Shown piece by piece: positions 48,354-57,086 of a stretch of 64,000 bases of DNA. The stretch comes from a virus. Where the stretch lies: positions 1-64,000 of IMG/VR virus record IMGVR_UViG_3300008954_000048; one strand, given 5' to 3'. The stretch's first letter is position 1, and every line of letters begins with the position of its first letter. The translations under genes and the position numbers were made by a program. The notes beneath the pieces were generated by a model. It searched no databases. It was not told where the DNA came from and was given only the letters and a program-made list of their open reading frames with translations.

Positions 48354-48746
48354 TCAACTAGGGGGTGGTGTTACCTCTGCCCCAAGGGCCCTGGCTATAT
48401 CCTCAGCCAGCTCCTCTATGGATTTCTCGTTATTCTCTTTAATAGCTTTTTCCATTGCTTTCTTAGTTTCGGATCGGTGGAGGTTATATTTTTCCTGAAG
48501 CTCTGCTTCAAGTTTATGATAATCTGCCGTTCGTTTGATCTCATTTTCACGGGCTTGTCTCAATACTTCCTGCTCACCCTTAAATCGCTCATCGCTAGCG
48601 CCTATCATCTTTTTAGCTAATTCAACCCCATCTTTTCTTGTAAGAACCAGTATAACACCAAATAATCCTAATACTACAAGCCACCCATATTTCTTAAACC
48701 AAAGCCATGTCTTTTTAGCTCCGTATTTGAAAGTAAGCCATGTCAT
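48354..48746 (-). CDS. membrane-anchored coiled-coil protein, 130 aa
   Basis: N-terminal transmembrane helix (WLVVLGLFGVILVLT), then a long charged coiled coil (EQEVLRQARENEIKRTADYH, AMEKAIKENNEKSIEELAED) ending TPPPS. Layout resembles inner-membrane spanin subunits of Rz type. It directly follows a two-helix membrane protein, as in holin-spanin cassettes (inference). GAGGGC precedes the ATG. Confidence 0.6.
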   Translation of the reverse strand: MTWLTFKYGAKKTWLWFKKYGWLVVLGLFGVILVLTRKDGVELAKKMIGASDERFKGEQEVLRQARENEIKRTADYHKLEAELQEKYNLHRSETKKAMEKAIKENNEKSIEELAEDIARALGAEVTPPPS

Positions 48747-49150
48747 TATGCGCCCTCTTCTTCCTCTTCACTTGGTGGGGGTACAGCAATCGAAGGATCA
48801 TCTGGTAATGCAGGGTCAGAAGTAGGCTGATTTGATGGTTTTTTAACTGCCGATAGGTATCCTGACAGCGATGCGCCGGCGCCTTTGTTGGCAGTCATTA
48901 ATGCAACAATATCCTGTGCGGATTGTGCTCCTATGAAAACTAGTAAAATTAATGTTAGATTATTCTCTGTTAAGATCTGAGGAATTGTTATTGATCCCTT
49001 AGAAATTAATGCCACAGCCCATGGTGTAAGAAAAATTGCCAAAGCAACTAATGTAACCATTAACTTTCTAGAAACAACCTTTTGTAATATTCGGTCAACT
49101 ACATTATTTCTAGAAAAAATTCCCGGAGTCTTCTCTTTATCATCAGCCAT
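48746..49150 (-). CDS. two-helix membrane protein, holin candidate, 134 aa
   Basis: ATG at 49150 has GGGAG seven bases upstream. Two hydrophobic helices, LMVTLVALAIFLTPWAVALI and LTLILLVFIGAQSAQDIVAL, are separated by a short loop; the C-terminus is Pro/Glu-rich (PPPSEEEEEGA). Size and topology suit a class II-like holin. It is next to the spanin-like protein. Function is inferred from position. Confidence 0.55.
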   Translation of the reverse strand: MADDKEKTPGIFSRNNVVDRILQKVVSRKLMVTLVALAIFLTPWAVALISKGSITIPQILTENNLTLILLVFIGAQSAQDIVALMTANKGAGASLSGYLSAVKKPSNQPTSDPALPDDPSIAVPPPSEEEEEGA

Positions 49151-49241
49151 TACCATACTCCCTAAACGTAAAAAACACGTATCTTTCAACACATAAGTAT
49201 TGCAAACACGTGCTTTCGTATTAAGGAAGAGAAGAAATGTG

Positions 49242-49592
49242 CTAGTTTAACCAGCCACCGCCATTGCCACCGTTGCCATCGTCGTCATCATCGTCATTAC
49301 CATCCCAAGAGTTAAGGCCCCATTTTGCAAATGGGTCTTGGGAAAAATGACCAACTACACTTTGTAAGCTCTCATATATCGTAGCCATATCTGTAGCTAG
49401 CGCATTATTGGCCTGGGCAATATATTGAACTATTAATTGTGTCTCCTGTAGCCGGCTCTCAAGCTCTAAGACAACCTTATTTAGTTCTGTAACTGATTTT
49501 TCTAAGGTCTCAATTTTCTTAGCTTGAGCCTTTATCGTGCGGGTGCCACCCTTACTATCTGTAGAGTCACCAAATAATCCAAAAAATGCCAT
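49242..49592 (-). CDS. coiled-coil protein with Asp/Gly-rich tail, 116 aa
   Basis: FFGLFGDSTDSKGGTRTIKA, then coiled coil (KKIETLEKSVTELNKVVLEL, ESRLQETQLIVQYIAQ), then a tail NDDDDDDGNGGNGGGWLN. AGGAGG precedes the ATG. Perhaps a tail-fibre- or baseplate-associated trimeric protein; no clear match. Confidence 0.6.
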   Translation of the reverse strand: MAFFGLFGDSTDSKGGTRTIKAQAKKIETLEKSVTELNKVVLELESRLQETQLIVQYIAQANNALATDMATIYESLQSVVGHFSQDPFAKWGLNSWDGNDDDDDDGNGGNGGGWLN

Positions 49593-49595
49593 CTG

Positions 49596-49889
49596 CTAAT
49601 CCTCCTGGCCCTTGAGCGGATTCTCTCCCTCTATTGCTCTAAAAATTGACTCAGCATCTGTCTCAGAAAATCCCTCAATAGTCTTGGTTCGCTTACACTC
49701 AGCTAATGTCTCAAGTAGGTCTACCATATAGGGTTGAGCCTCTACTATTTGCCTTGCTGTAGCTTCGAATATTTCCTGCATTGAAAGATGATGCTTAAAT
49801 GCCACCATCCGAAGTGCTGCATGGGTTTCTCTAGTTAAATTTATATGTACAGATTTACGAGTCTCAAAATCTACATAAGAACTAGGCAT
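49596..49889 (-). CDS. ribbon-helix-helix-like protein, 97 aa
   Basis: RKSVHINLTRETHAALRMVA then FKHHLSMQEIFEATARQIVE matches the strand-helix-helix pattern of RHH DNA-binding proteins (Arc/CopG type). A C-terminal part of about 40 residues follows (SETDAESIFRAIEGENP). It may be a transcription regulator of the late block. Its ATG overlaps the upstream stop. Confidence 0.65.
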   Translation of the reverse strand: MPSSYVDFETRKSVHINLTRETHAALRMVAFKHHLSMQEIFEATARQIVEAQPYMVDLLETLAECKRTKTIEGFSETDAESIFRAIEGENPLKGQED

Positions 49890-50566
49890 TATGCGCCACC
49901 ATCAGCTGCCATTGACCCTATCGCCTGAGGGGCTGGGGGTGTTGATTCATCATCTGCGGCGCGTTGTGTTGCACCAACATATTTGTCATACGTTGAATCC
50001 ATCATCTCTTCAAAATATGTAGTAGTTTCTTGATCATATTTGTCAAGGAGGTAATCCTTTGCTTTATTTATAATCAGCGCTTCCATATCTAGTAAACTAT
50101 CATAATTGTCAATAAGGCGACTAACGTCGCCAGCAAAACTAGCAATATCAATGTTGGTTGACCCAACCCAATTGGGGGCGGCGGCGGCAGAAGCTTCTTC
50201 TTCAAATAACATATCTGCCAAAGGTCGTTTATGCCACTCAACTTCAATTTCGACATCAGGTGCCACCCGCAGTGTATTATCTGCTGCAACTGTTGCTGAT
50301 TTCATTGCCTTCGTTTCAAAGTCAATAAGATAAGCTAAGATCTGATCATCAGCAGATCTGCTTAGCGTAGCTTGTTCTTCTGGACTTACATAAATGTCAT
50401 CTTCAGGCTCTTCCTCTTCTGCCGGTGCATCCTCACCTCCTTCATCAGCAGCTTCTTCGCCCTCTTCTTCGGTTGCTTCTTCGCCCTCTTCTTCAGGCTC
50501 GGCCTCAAGAAGTAGATCAAACTCTTCTAAAATCAGCTTTTTCAAATGTTTTTTTGTCAAGCGCAT
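49889..50566 (-). CDS. tagged acidic protein, 225 aa
   Basis: MRLTKKHLKKLILEEFDLLL is a tag with LILE before E. A poly-Glu/Ala region (EEEGEEATEEEGEEAADEGG) follows and then a helical domain (ILAYLIDFETKAMKSATVAA, YDSLLDMEALIINKAKDYLL). Probably a head internal protein (inference). TAGGAG precedes the ATG and GATATTTA overlaps its 5' side at 50584-50591. Confidence 0.68.
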   Translation of the reverse strand: MRLTKKHLKKLILEEFDLLLEAEPEEEGEEATEEEGEEAADEGGEDAPAEEEEPEDDIYVSPEEQATLSRSADDQILAYLIDFETKAMKSATVAADNTLRVAPDVEIEVEWHKRPLADMLFEEEASAAAAPNWVGSTNIDIASFAGDVSRLIDNYDSLLDMEALIINKAKDYLLDKYDQETTTYFEEMMDSTYDKYVGATQRAADDESTPPAPQAIGSMAADGGA

Positions 50567-50590
50567 TCTTAAACTCCTAAAACTAAATAT

Positions 50591-51136
50591 CTACCAGCGG
50601 TATCCTAAGGTAATTCCTGGATACGGAACAACGGCCTCGAGTCCAGAACCCAATTTCCACACAGCCGCAATTGGAATATAGATTTCCCCATGAAGATGTT
50701 CTCCCCACACCTTACCTAGTCCTATAGAAGGGCCGCCGGCAAGATATGTATTTTCATAATCATAGCAATCCTCATACCCATTCGGATAGTCTTCACCGGG
50801 AGGTGGGTTGGCATCGACCCATTCACATTCTTCGCCCTGGCTATACATTGCCCCAAGCCCAATCGCGACATTTAAGTAGAAATTATCATCACCCTGGATT
50901 CTTTTTCCAAATTGTGTACCTGCAAAAACAGATCCACCATCTTCCTTATTCCAAGCCGGCATTAAAGCTAACTGGCCAAACCAGCCATCCATTGCACCGC
51001 GATATGTTAAGCCCAGGCCTGTCGTTGCACCGGCTGTAAAACCTACAGTGCTATGAAGCTGTTTTTTCTGAGTACCTGCATGGGCGCTGGTTGTTAGGGC
51101 TAATAAAAATGCACAAGCAACAACTAGTCTTTTCAT
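50591..51136 (-). CDS. outer-membrane beta-barrel-like protein, 181 aa
   Basis: Signal peptide LVVACAFLLALTTSAHA, then alternating strands (STVGFTAGATTGLGLTYRGA, DNFYLNVAIGLGAMYSQGEE, LHGEIYIPIAAVWKL) and the C-terminal GITLGYRW with a final aromatic residue, as for OM barrels. It also has an acidic loop (GEECEWVDANPPPGEDYPNG). A phage-made OM protein could hide or replace the receptor (inference). ATGA overlap with the upstream gene. Confidence 0.65.
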   Translation of the reverse strand: MKRLVVACAFLLALTTSAHAGTQKKQLHSTVGFTAGATTGLGLTYRGAMDGWFGQLALMPAWNKEDGGSVFAGTQFGKRIQGDDNFYLNVAIGLGAMYSQGEECEWVDANPPPGEDYPNGYEDCYDYENTYLAGGPSIGLGKVWGEHLHGEIYIPIAAVWKLGSGLEAVVPYPGITLGYRW

Positions 51137-51864
51137 GAGCTCATCACCTTGGCAATTTTCTCGGCTTTCTTAACACGTTTTTCAATAACATCCCAATCAA
51201 GCTCTTTCATCATAGCCCTAATATAGGTTTTTCTATCATTAAGATAATCCCTATAGTAAGATGTTTCAGAACAATCAAGAACAATTACAGGATATGATGA
51301 TAGCGGTGCATTATTGGCCGCCAAGTCTACAACCACATTTACATAGCGGTTTAACCAAGAATTATAGACTGTCATAGCCCAGCCGCTACGAGATGATAGT
51401 GCACATGCGATAAAATCTTTCTGCCAATCATCAAACGTTCCAAAATCTCTTTCAAGGCGCATAAATGCCAGAGAATCCATTGCCAATCGACTTTGCATAT
51501 CACTGATATTTTCAAAAAACATGCCGTGAAGAAATGCTGCATTTAGATTATATGACTCATCTACCTTAAGGTTTCGAAACTCAGAATGATTTGCATTAAC
51601 ATCCGACCTGTCCGTAGCATCCAGCTTGGCACTAACTTCATTTAGTGAAGCAATGTGGTGCTCCATTACTTCAAGGTGTGCTGTCTTATTCTTATTACTA
51701 AGAAGCTCTGTTTGAAGATTGAACTTCTTTCCTTGTGTGACGTAAGCTTCTTGAAGAACCTTTTTTGCCTCTTCGGCAGAGAGCTTATCCGGGGACATAC
51801 CCAGGGACTCCCTAATGGTTCGAACTAGTTCCTCGCGTGTCAATGCAGATTTATTTGATGCCAT
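51133..51864 (-). CDS. tagged protein, 243 aa
   Basis: Start MASNKSALTREELVRTIRES, with GAGG upstream, immediately after the upstream TAA. The tag-like ELVRTIRESLGMSPDKL leads a helical domain (HMFFENISDMQ-type segments; SSRSGWAMTVYNSWLNRYVN; TSYYRDYLNDRKTYIRAMMK). No named domain. A GATATTTA element lies 46 bases upstream (51910-51917). Confidence 0.65.
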   Translation of the reverse strand: MASNKSALTREELVRTIRESLGMSPDKLSAEEAKKVLQEAYVTQGKKFNLQTELLSNKNKTAHLEVMEHHIASLNEVSAKLDATDRSDVNANHSEFRNLKVDESYNLNAAFLHGMFFENISDMQSRLAMDSLAFMRLERDFGTFDDWQKDFIACALSSRSGWAMTVYNSWLNRYVNVVVDLAANNAPLSSYPVIVLDCSETSYYRDYLNDRKTYIRAMMKELDWDVIEKRVKKAEKIAKVMSS

Positions 51865-51865
51865 G

Positions 51866-52240
51866 TTATTTAACCTCATATTCCTTTTCGAACTCTTCCT
51901 GATCAACTATAAATATCTCATCATCTGCAGAATCCTGATTCTTAAGCTTATATCTATCAGGTGCCTGAGCTGCTAATGGATCACCGGTTGCAGGTGGTTC
52001 AACTCGTGGTTCTTCCGGAAGATTCAATGTAACCTCAAGATCACCAGACTCTGGGTCTTCCTCTACATTATCTACCGTATATTCATATTGTGTATCTTTA
52101 TGACGTACTTTAAGATCCTTTCCGACGATCATATTTCCCCTATCGTCGACCATATCGGATTCATCCAAGACCTCTGTTAGTCTTTTTTTGTACTCATCTC
52201 TCATCATTCGGATAATATCACCCTCGGTTAACATACTCAT
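51866..52240 (-). CDS. tagged protein, 124 aa
   Basis: MLTEGDIIRMMRDEYKKRLT followed by EVLDESDM is a tag-like N-terminus. It has a beta-rich core (GKDLKVRHKDTQYEYTVDNV, GDLEVTLNLPEEPRVEPPAT) and an acidic end (DDEIFIVDQEEFEKEYEV). Probably structural. AAGGGG precedes the ATG. Confidence 0.62.
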   Translation of the reverse strand: MSMLTEGDIIRMMRDEYKKRLTEVLDESDMVDDRGNMIVGKDLKVRHKDTQYEYTVDNVEEDPESGDLEVTLNLPEEPRVEPPATGDPLAAQAPDRYKLKNQDSADDEIFIVDQEEFEKEYEVK

Positions 52241-52241
52241 A

Positions 52242-54035
52242 TTAGTACCCCTTAATTCCTGCTGCGCGCATCCATCGATGTCTTACCAGTTCATCTGTAG
52301 ACCAGTCCGTATTATGATCAGCCATTGGGTCTGAAAATTCATCTTGAGGAGGTGTATCTAGATTTACTATACGTTCTGTCAACAATTGTGCATCGCGTTG
52401 TGAAAATCCTTCTTCAAAAATATCTTTGCCAACTGCTTTATTCATTGCTAGTCTAAATGCCCGACGTGATCTTGTAGCCTTACCACCCTCGCCGGCGATG
52501 TCAGGGAAACTCTTAAGAAGCCTGGCAAGCTTCAATTTATCAAATGGGATACTCCCCAGTGCCTGTTCTGCTTTGTCAGCCATTTCATCAGCAGCCTCAA
52601 TATCTTCTGGGGAAAGTTCTGCATCTTCACCTGTTAGCTCTTCATCTTCTGTTTCTCCGCCGGTGGTGATGTCTGTTACAATTTCATCTTCCATAGCATC
52701 ATTAATACCTTGGGCCACCTGTGTAAGAACAGCATTTTTGTCAACATCATCACCTAAATCGTCCGCGCCACTCATTTTAACCAAGTCTTCAAATCCAATT
52801 TCTTCATTTAATAAAGACATAAGGGAAAATGAATGCATGGATCGGCGTTGAAAAGATTCTTCAAAAACGACACCCTTGCCTGAAAGAACTTGCTTAAAGC
52901 CATCAACCTTGCCGAGGTTCTGTAGGATCTTTTGTGCAGATGCACCATCATCAGTAACATCAAGGACTGCCTTTGCAATATCTTTCCATTGTTTACCTGC
53001 TGCCTCAGCATCATCTAGATTAGCCTCATCGGCAAGATCTTCTAGAGCATCTTCCGGGGCAACGTCACCGGCCTCGACTGCAGCATCAACAGCCTCGACT
53101 GCATCTGATCCATCTTTGACCCCTGCACCAGTTAGCTTCTTAAGAAAATCTGGATAGTTGTCTTCAATATACTGCATAAGATCAAAGTTTGGACGTTTTT
53201 GGGCTTCCCCTGGAGATGCTACTTTTCCGCCCTCCTCTTCAGCGGCGCCTGAAAGGTCATCCTCCATTCCGGCCATGGCTTCACCGGCTGCCTCGGCGCC
53301 TTTATCACCTTTGGCGTCGGCCTTCTTTACCTCAGCGACCATTCCTGCCAGTTCTTCAAGCGATAGTCCCAACATATCTTCAGTAAAAACTGATTTGTCG
53401 AGCTCTTTCCCCATTTTGCCCTTAAACCACCCCACAATTTTACCAAAAAGACCTTTTGACTCCTTTGATGGAACATATGAACGCTCGATACCTGTGCGTA
53501 GGGTTTTCTCATCAGGAAAATCCCCACGTTCATCTTCACCCATTGCCGCAAGATCTTTAAGCGATTTTTGTATTATTTCAGGTTTTTGCTCTTTTGCAAA
53601 TGTTGTCTTCGATAACTGACCACCGAGAAGTGCAACAGAGTTAGCAAAAGAGTCTCTAGCTTTTTGAATCTGAGTCATGGCAGCAGAAGCGGTTTGTGCA
53701 CGCTTCTTCATTGTTTTTGTATCACCCTTGATTGCTAGTTTTACCATTTCACCATTATCGGGCAGCTCAGCAACTAGTTCCTGGAAGTACTTTTTAACAT
53801 TTTCCATTTTTGTGCCTGGCATGCTGCCAGCAAGGGCCTCTAAGCCTGCACGAGTTTGCTTCACCGCGGAGTCTAGTTTTTCTGCTTCATCTTCACTAAC
53901 ATCCTCAGTTAGCAAAAAACTCATAGAGCCATGACCTAATGACTCCTCAAGTGTAGTAAGACGATTTAGCTTATTAGAAGCTTCAATCATCATGAAGATA
54001 TTTCGAAAATCCTGTTTTGTTGGACGAGTTAGCAT
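52242..54035 (-). CDS. large acidic helical protein, 597 aa, probable head core protein
   Basis: The N-terminus RPTKQDFRNIFMMIEASNKL is helical and FLLTEDVSEDEAEKLDSAVK has an LxE site near residue 43. The body is Ala/Glu/Asp/Lys-rich helix with low-complexity acidic parts, and three LxE-type boundaries (SLLNEEIG, LLTERIV, FVFEES-like). This composition is that of scaffold/prohead core proteins (inference). No enzymatic motif. AGAAGG precedes the ATG. Confidence 0.65.
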   Translation of the reverse strand: MLTRPTKQDFRNIFMMIEASNKLNRLTTLEESLGHGSMSFLLTEDVSEDEAEKLDSAVKQTRAGLEALAGSMPGTKMENVKKYFQELVAELPDNGEMVKLAIKGDTKTMKKRAQTASAAMTQIQKARDSFANSVALLGGQLSKTTFAKEQKPEIIQKSLKDLAAMGEDERGDFPDEKTLRTGIERSYVPSKESKGLFGKIVGWFKGKMGKELDKSVFTEDMLGLSLEELAGMVAEVKKADAKGDKGAEAAGEAMAGMEDDLSGAAEEEGGKVASPGEAQKRPNFDLMQYIEDNYPDFLKKLTGAGVKDGSDAVEAVDAAVEAGDVAPEDALEDLADEANLDDAEAAGKQWKDIAKAVLDVTDDGASAQKILQNLGKVDGFKQVLSGKGVVFEESFQRRSMHSFSLMSLLNEEIGFEDLVKMSGADDLGDDVDKNAVLTQVAQGINDAMEDEIVTDITTGGETEDEELTGEDAELSPEDIEAADEMADKAEQALGSIPFDKLKLARLLKSFPDIAGEGGKATRSRRAFRLAMNKAVGKDIFEEGFSQRDAQLLTERIVNLDTPPQDEFSDPMADHNTDWSTDELVRHRWMRAAGIKGY

Positions 54036-54092
54036 ATTTTATTTCCTTCTACCGATCGTGAAATGCACGCTGTACTAATATTATGTATTGTG

Positions 54093-54584
54093 CTAGGGGG
54101 TAAACTTCCGTACAAGAAGGCCCGATTTCCTTAACACGTCCAACCCATCAGTTATCCGATATTCCTCATCGTATATAACTTCGGCAACACCAGAATTAAT
54201 GATAACTTTTGCACACATCTCACATGGAGACATTGTTACGTATATCTTCTTCTTCTGGGGATTGTTGTAATCTAGTTTTATACATGCATTTATCTCAGCA
54301 TGAATTAAGCCAGACTTTCCTGGCTCTAAAGAATCAACTTCATTTGAACCACCTTTATAGTTGCCATTATAACCCAGGGCTAAAACCTGGGTATTCTCTT
54401 CATTCACTACAATCGCACCTACTTGAGATCTTGGGTCAATAGAACGACGGGCAATAAGGTGTGCCATCTCCATCCAAATATCATCCCACCCTGGGCGACC
54501 TTTTCTAGCTTTCTGTGTTATCATCTCCGGGTCCAGCAAGGTGTTCCATAGTTTTGTTGTTTGGTCCTTCATCCAACTCTTCAT
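54093..54584 (-). CDS. dcd-like: dCMP deaminase (ComE-like)
   Basis: PGWDDIWMEMAHLIARRSID, then GLIHAEINACIKL (HAE) and TMSPCEMCAKVIINSGVAEV (PCxxC): typical of deoxycytidylate deaminases that supply dUMP for thymidylate. Start is uncertain: ATG 54584 with GAGG upstream, 54623 with GGAGG, or 54524. It overlaps the DHH gene by 80 bases if 54584 is used. Confidence 0.88.
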   Translation of the reverse strand: MKSWMKDQTTKLWNTLLDPEMITQKARKGRPGWDDIWMEMAHLIARRSIDPRSQVGAIVVNEENTQVLALGYNGNYKGGSNEVDSLEPGKSGLIHAEINACIKLDYNNPQKKKIYVTMSPCEMCAKVIINSGVAEVIYDEEYRITDGLDVLRKSGLLVRKFTP

Positions 54585-55494
54585 TGATTTTTTCCTCTCC
54601 AGTGACTGCAACCACTTCAGCATTTAATTCTTCCTCCGAGGCTAATACCTCATCCTGTACATCGAATAATTCTTCAATATTACAATCTCCAGGAAGATTA
54701 AAGCCAGCTGCTTTGCGGTGGCCACCACCACCATATTTCTTAGCAATCTCTGATACATCTACATCATCATGAAATGCACGTAGGCTCACCTTGACATCAT
54801 AATCATTATGGTCATAATACCAAATGATTGCAAAGTCACAATCTGGCGAAAGGCGAGCACCAATCTCCGACATCCAATGTGATGCATTCACAACCAGCAC
54901 ATCCCTTCCTTCAAAAACGCGCTTGGATGCTTTCTCACACACTTTCTTAACAACAGTCTTTGAATATGCTAGGACATATGAGCCCCTCTTTACAGCATCA
55001 TCGAATACAGAGTCATCTTCAAATTTTTCAAATTCCTCAAACTCAAAGGGCACCATATCAAATGCAGCAGAAAATTCCTTTGAGTAAGGGAGTTCCCACT
55101 TCCAAAGGTCTCTATCTTCAATGTAGTTAATGAACTTTGGGACGTCCTTACCTGGATGAAAGAAATCCCAAGCCAACCGAGCGCCGGAGTGGGTCATATC
55201 AAATTGGGCATTTGATATATCATGTAATTCTACCACAGCGGACTTATGATGATCAATAATGATAAGATCCTTGGCATCCTTAATCATTTGCTTTGTTGTA
55301 GCATTATTATAAGAAAAATCCAGAATTGCTACAGTTTTACCAGTTACATCCGGGGGTTTTGTTCCATGTTTACATGCAAGGTATTCGGCTTTATTTCCTA
55401 ATAACTTCCATGCAGAAAATGCAGCACCGAATCCGTCAGTACAATCTGCATGATAGATTACCAAATCTATGCTGGACGGTTCTAGCAATGGCAT
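54505..55494 (-). CDS. DHH-family phosphoesterase (nanoRNase-like)
   Basis: IYHADCTDGFGAAF, AILDFSYNN, IIIDHHKSAV (DHH) and the DHHA1 end KYGGGGHRKAAGFNL are all visible over 329 residues. Such proteins degrade short oligonucleotides or pAp/c-di-AMP. In a phage it may recycle oligonucleotides from host DNA. C-terminal region is acidic and low-complexity. Confidence 0.88.
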   Translation of the reverse strand: MPLLEPSSIDLVIYHADCTDGFGAAFSAWKLLGNKAEYLACKHGTKPPDVTGKTVAILDFSYNNATTKQMIKDAKDLIIIDHHKSAVVELHDISNAQFDMTHSGARLAWDFFHPGKDVPKFINYIEDRDLWKWELPYSKEFSAAFDMVPFEFEEFEKFEDDSVFDDAVKRGSYVLAYSKTVVKKVCEKASKRVFEGRDVLVVNASHWMSEIGARLSPDCDFAIIWYYDHNDYDVKVSLRAFHDDVDVSEIAKKYGGGGHRKAAGFNLPGDCNIEELFDVQDEVLASEEELNAEVVAVTGEEKINEELDEGPNNKTMEHLAGPGDDNTES

Positions 55495-55496
55495 GA

Positions 55497-56063
55497 CTAA
55501 CTATCCTTTTCACGCTGGTTCATATAACTATGATGTTCCCAGCATCGTGGTTCATATAACTCTTTGCCACCAACTGCAATCTCTTCTAGGCCTTCGATTT
55601 TTCTATGTGTATAATAAGCATCATAACCGGTAACCGTACAGACTGCTGGACATACTTCAATCTTGGTAGCCCATGGCATCATATCCCTAATTTCCTCAAA
55701 AACATTTCCTGAGGCTGACAGTTGTAAAGATGAGACTACTATCGTCTTGCCGAGTCTAAATAGTTGCAGTAAAACTTCTGCAATCCCATTTATCATAAAT
55801 GCTTCATCGACAGCAATAACATCAAACTCATCATACGTATCTTTCAAATAATTTAGAATATCATTTCCATCCTGCACACCAACTGCAGGAAACCTGCCCC
55901 CAGAGTGTGTGCTTATCTCAACAGATGAATACCTATCATCCATTCTTGGCTTAAACGCAACTACACGGCGGTTTTGATAATGGTATCTATCAACTACAGC
56001 AAGAAGCCTTGTCGTCTTTGATCCAAACATTGGACCAGTAAAAATAATAAACTCTGGATTCAC
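55497..56063 (-). CDS. tdk: thymidine kinase
   Basis: The P-loop FTGPMFGSKTTRLL (Gly and Ser swapped compared with the usual GPMFSGKT), then KPRMDDRYSS, VIAVDEAFMINGI and VSSLQLSASGN, plus the lid TGYDAYYTHRK. Zinc-binding CPAVC...CWEHH follows. Start chosen is GTG (56063) just after the epimerase TAG (TAGTG). It salvages thymidine to dTMP. Confidence 0.88.
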   Translation of the reverse strand: MNPEFIIFTGPMFGSKTTRLLAVVDRYHYQNRRVVAFKPRMDDRYSSVEISTHSGGRFPAVGVQDGNDILNYLKDTYDEFDVIAVDEAFMINGIAEVLLQLFRLGKTIVVSSLQLSASGNVFEEIRDMMPWATKIEVCPAVCTVTGYDAYYTHRKIEGLEEIAVGGKELYEPRCWEHHSYMNQREKDS

Positions 56064-57076
56064 TATAACCCCCACCATTCCCATGTTTTTCTAAGCCCTT
56101 CATCAAGAGAAACCTTAGGTTCATATCCTAAAACCTCATAAGCCTTAGAAATATCTGCCAAGGTATGCTTTATGTCACCTGTTCGAGCAGATGCACATAC
56201 TGTCTCTATATCCCTAAACTTCCCTCGAAACTTAGCAAGTACTTCATTATTTGAATATTTTTTTCCCGTTGCAATATTCAAAATTTCACCTGCTAGTTTA
56301 CCGGCAGGAGCTTCTGCTGCAAGAATATTTGCCTCTATAACATCATCAATAAAGACCATGTCTCTCGTCTGAGTCCCATCCCCATCTGATCTTAGCGGCT
56401 CATCTGTTGTAACTTTATGACACCATGCTGAAATTGCTGTAGCATATGGAGAATCGCCAAGCTGACGAGGTCCATATACATTAAAATATCTAAGGCAAAC
56501 TGCCTCCAGTCCATAGAGATCGGCAAAAAGCTTAATATAGTCTTCACAAATACGTTTTTGAAGAGCGTATGGCGACTTAGGCCTCAATGTAAAAGATTCA
56601 CTAACTGGTAGCTTCCCTAGTTCACCCTCTACATCACCATATACTGCGGCCGATGACGAAAATACAACTCGATCCACATTCCCAATAGCATAATAAAGTA
56701 AACCTACAGTCTTAAGAACATTTGTCTCTGTTGTCTCGACAGGACGCTCTACAGAATATTCAACTCGAGGATTTGCAGCAAGATGAAAAATTACATCATA
56801 TGTACCTGCCTTAATTCTATCTAAAACATATTCATGTGCAAAATCAGCCTGAATCATTAAAAGATCTGGGGCATCATCATGTACTTTATGATTATAGAAA
56901 TATAATAAATTTGCAGGAATTGTCCTAACGGCCAAGGGCTCTAAAAATACAAGGTTCCCATTTGACATGTCATCGACGCCCTCGACAGACCACCCTTCTG
57001 CAATTAACCTATGTACCAAATTGCTACCAATAAACCCGCAGCAACCGGTAACTAATGCTTTTTTCTTTTTTGTCAT
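56063..57076 (-). CDS. galE-like: NAD-dependent nucleotide-sugar epimerase/dehydratase
   Basis: The Rossmann GxxGxxG motif is LVTGCCGFIGSNLV, then IFHLAANPRVEYS, catalytic Ser in VVFSSSAAVYGD, and SPYALQKRICEDY (YxxxK). It has the extended SDR layout of UDP-glucose 4-epimerase. It could convert a UDP-sugar for the neighbouring glycosyltransferase (inference): galactose, or arabinose from xylose. Confidence 0.88.
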   Translation of the reverse strand: MTKKKKALVTGCCGFIGSNLVHRLIAEGWSVEGVDDMSNGNLVFLEPLAVRTIPANLLYFYNHKVHDDAPDLLMIQADFAHEYVLDRIKAGTYDVIFHLAANPRVEYSVERPVETTETNVLKTVGLLYYAIGNVDRVVFSSSAAVYGDVEGELGKLPVSESFTLRPKSPYALQKRICEDYIKLFADLYGLEAVCLRYFNVYGPRQLGDSPYATAISAWCHKVTTDEPLRSDGDGTQTRDMVFIDDVIEANILAAEAPAGKLAGEILNIATGKKYSNNEVLAKFRGKFRDIETVCASARTGDIKHTLADISKAYEVLGYEPKVSLDEGLRKTWEWWGL

Positions 57077-57086
57077 CTTCTACTCT

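Noticed and set aside
52426-53619. Ser/Ala-rich plus-strand frames of 93-153 residues
   Set aside because: Antisense images of the Ala/Glu/Asp-rich 597-residue gene; low-complexity Ser/Ser/Ala runs are typical of such shadows.
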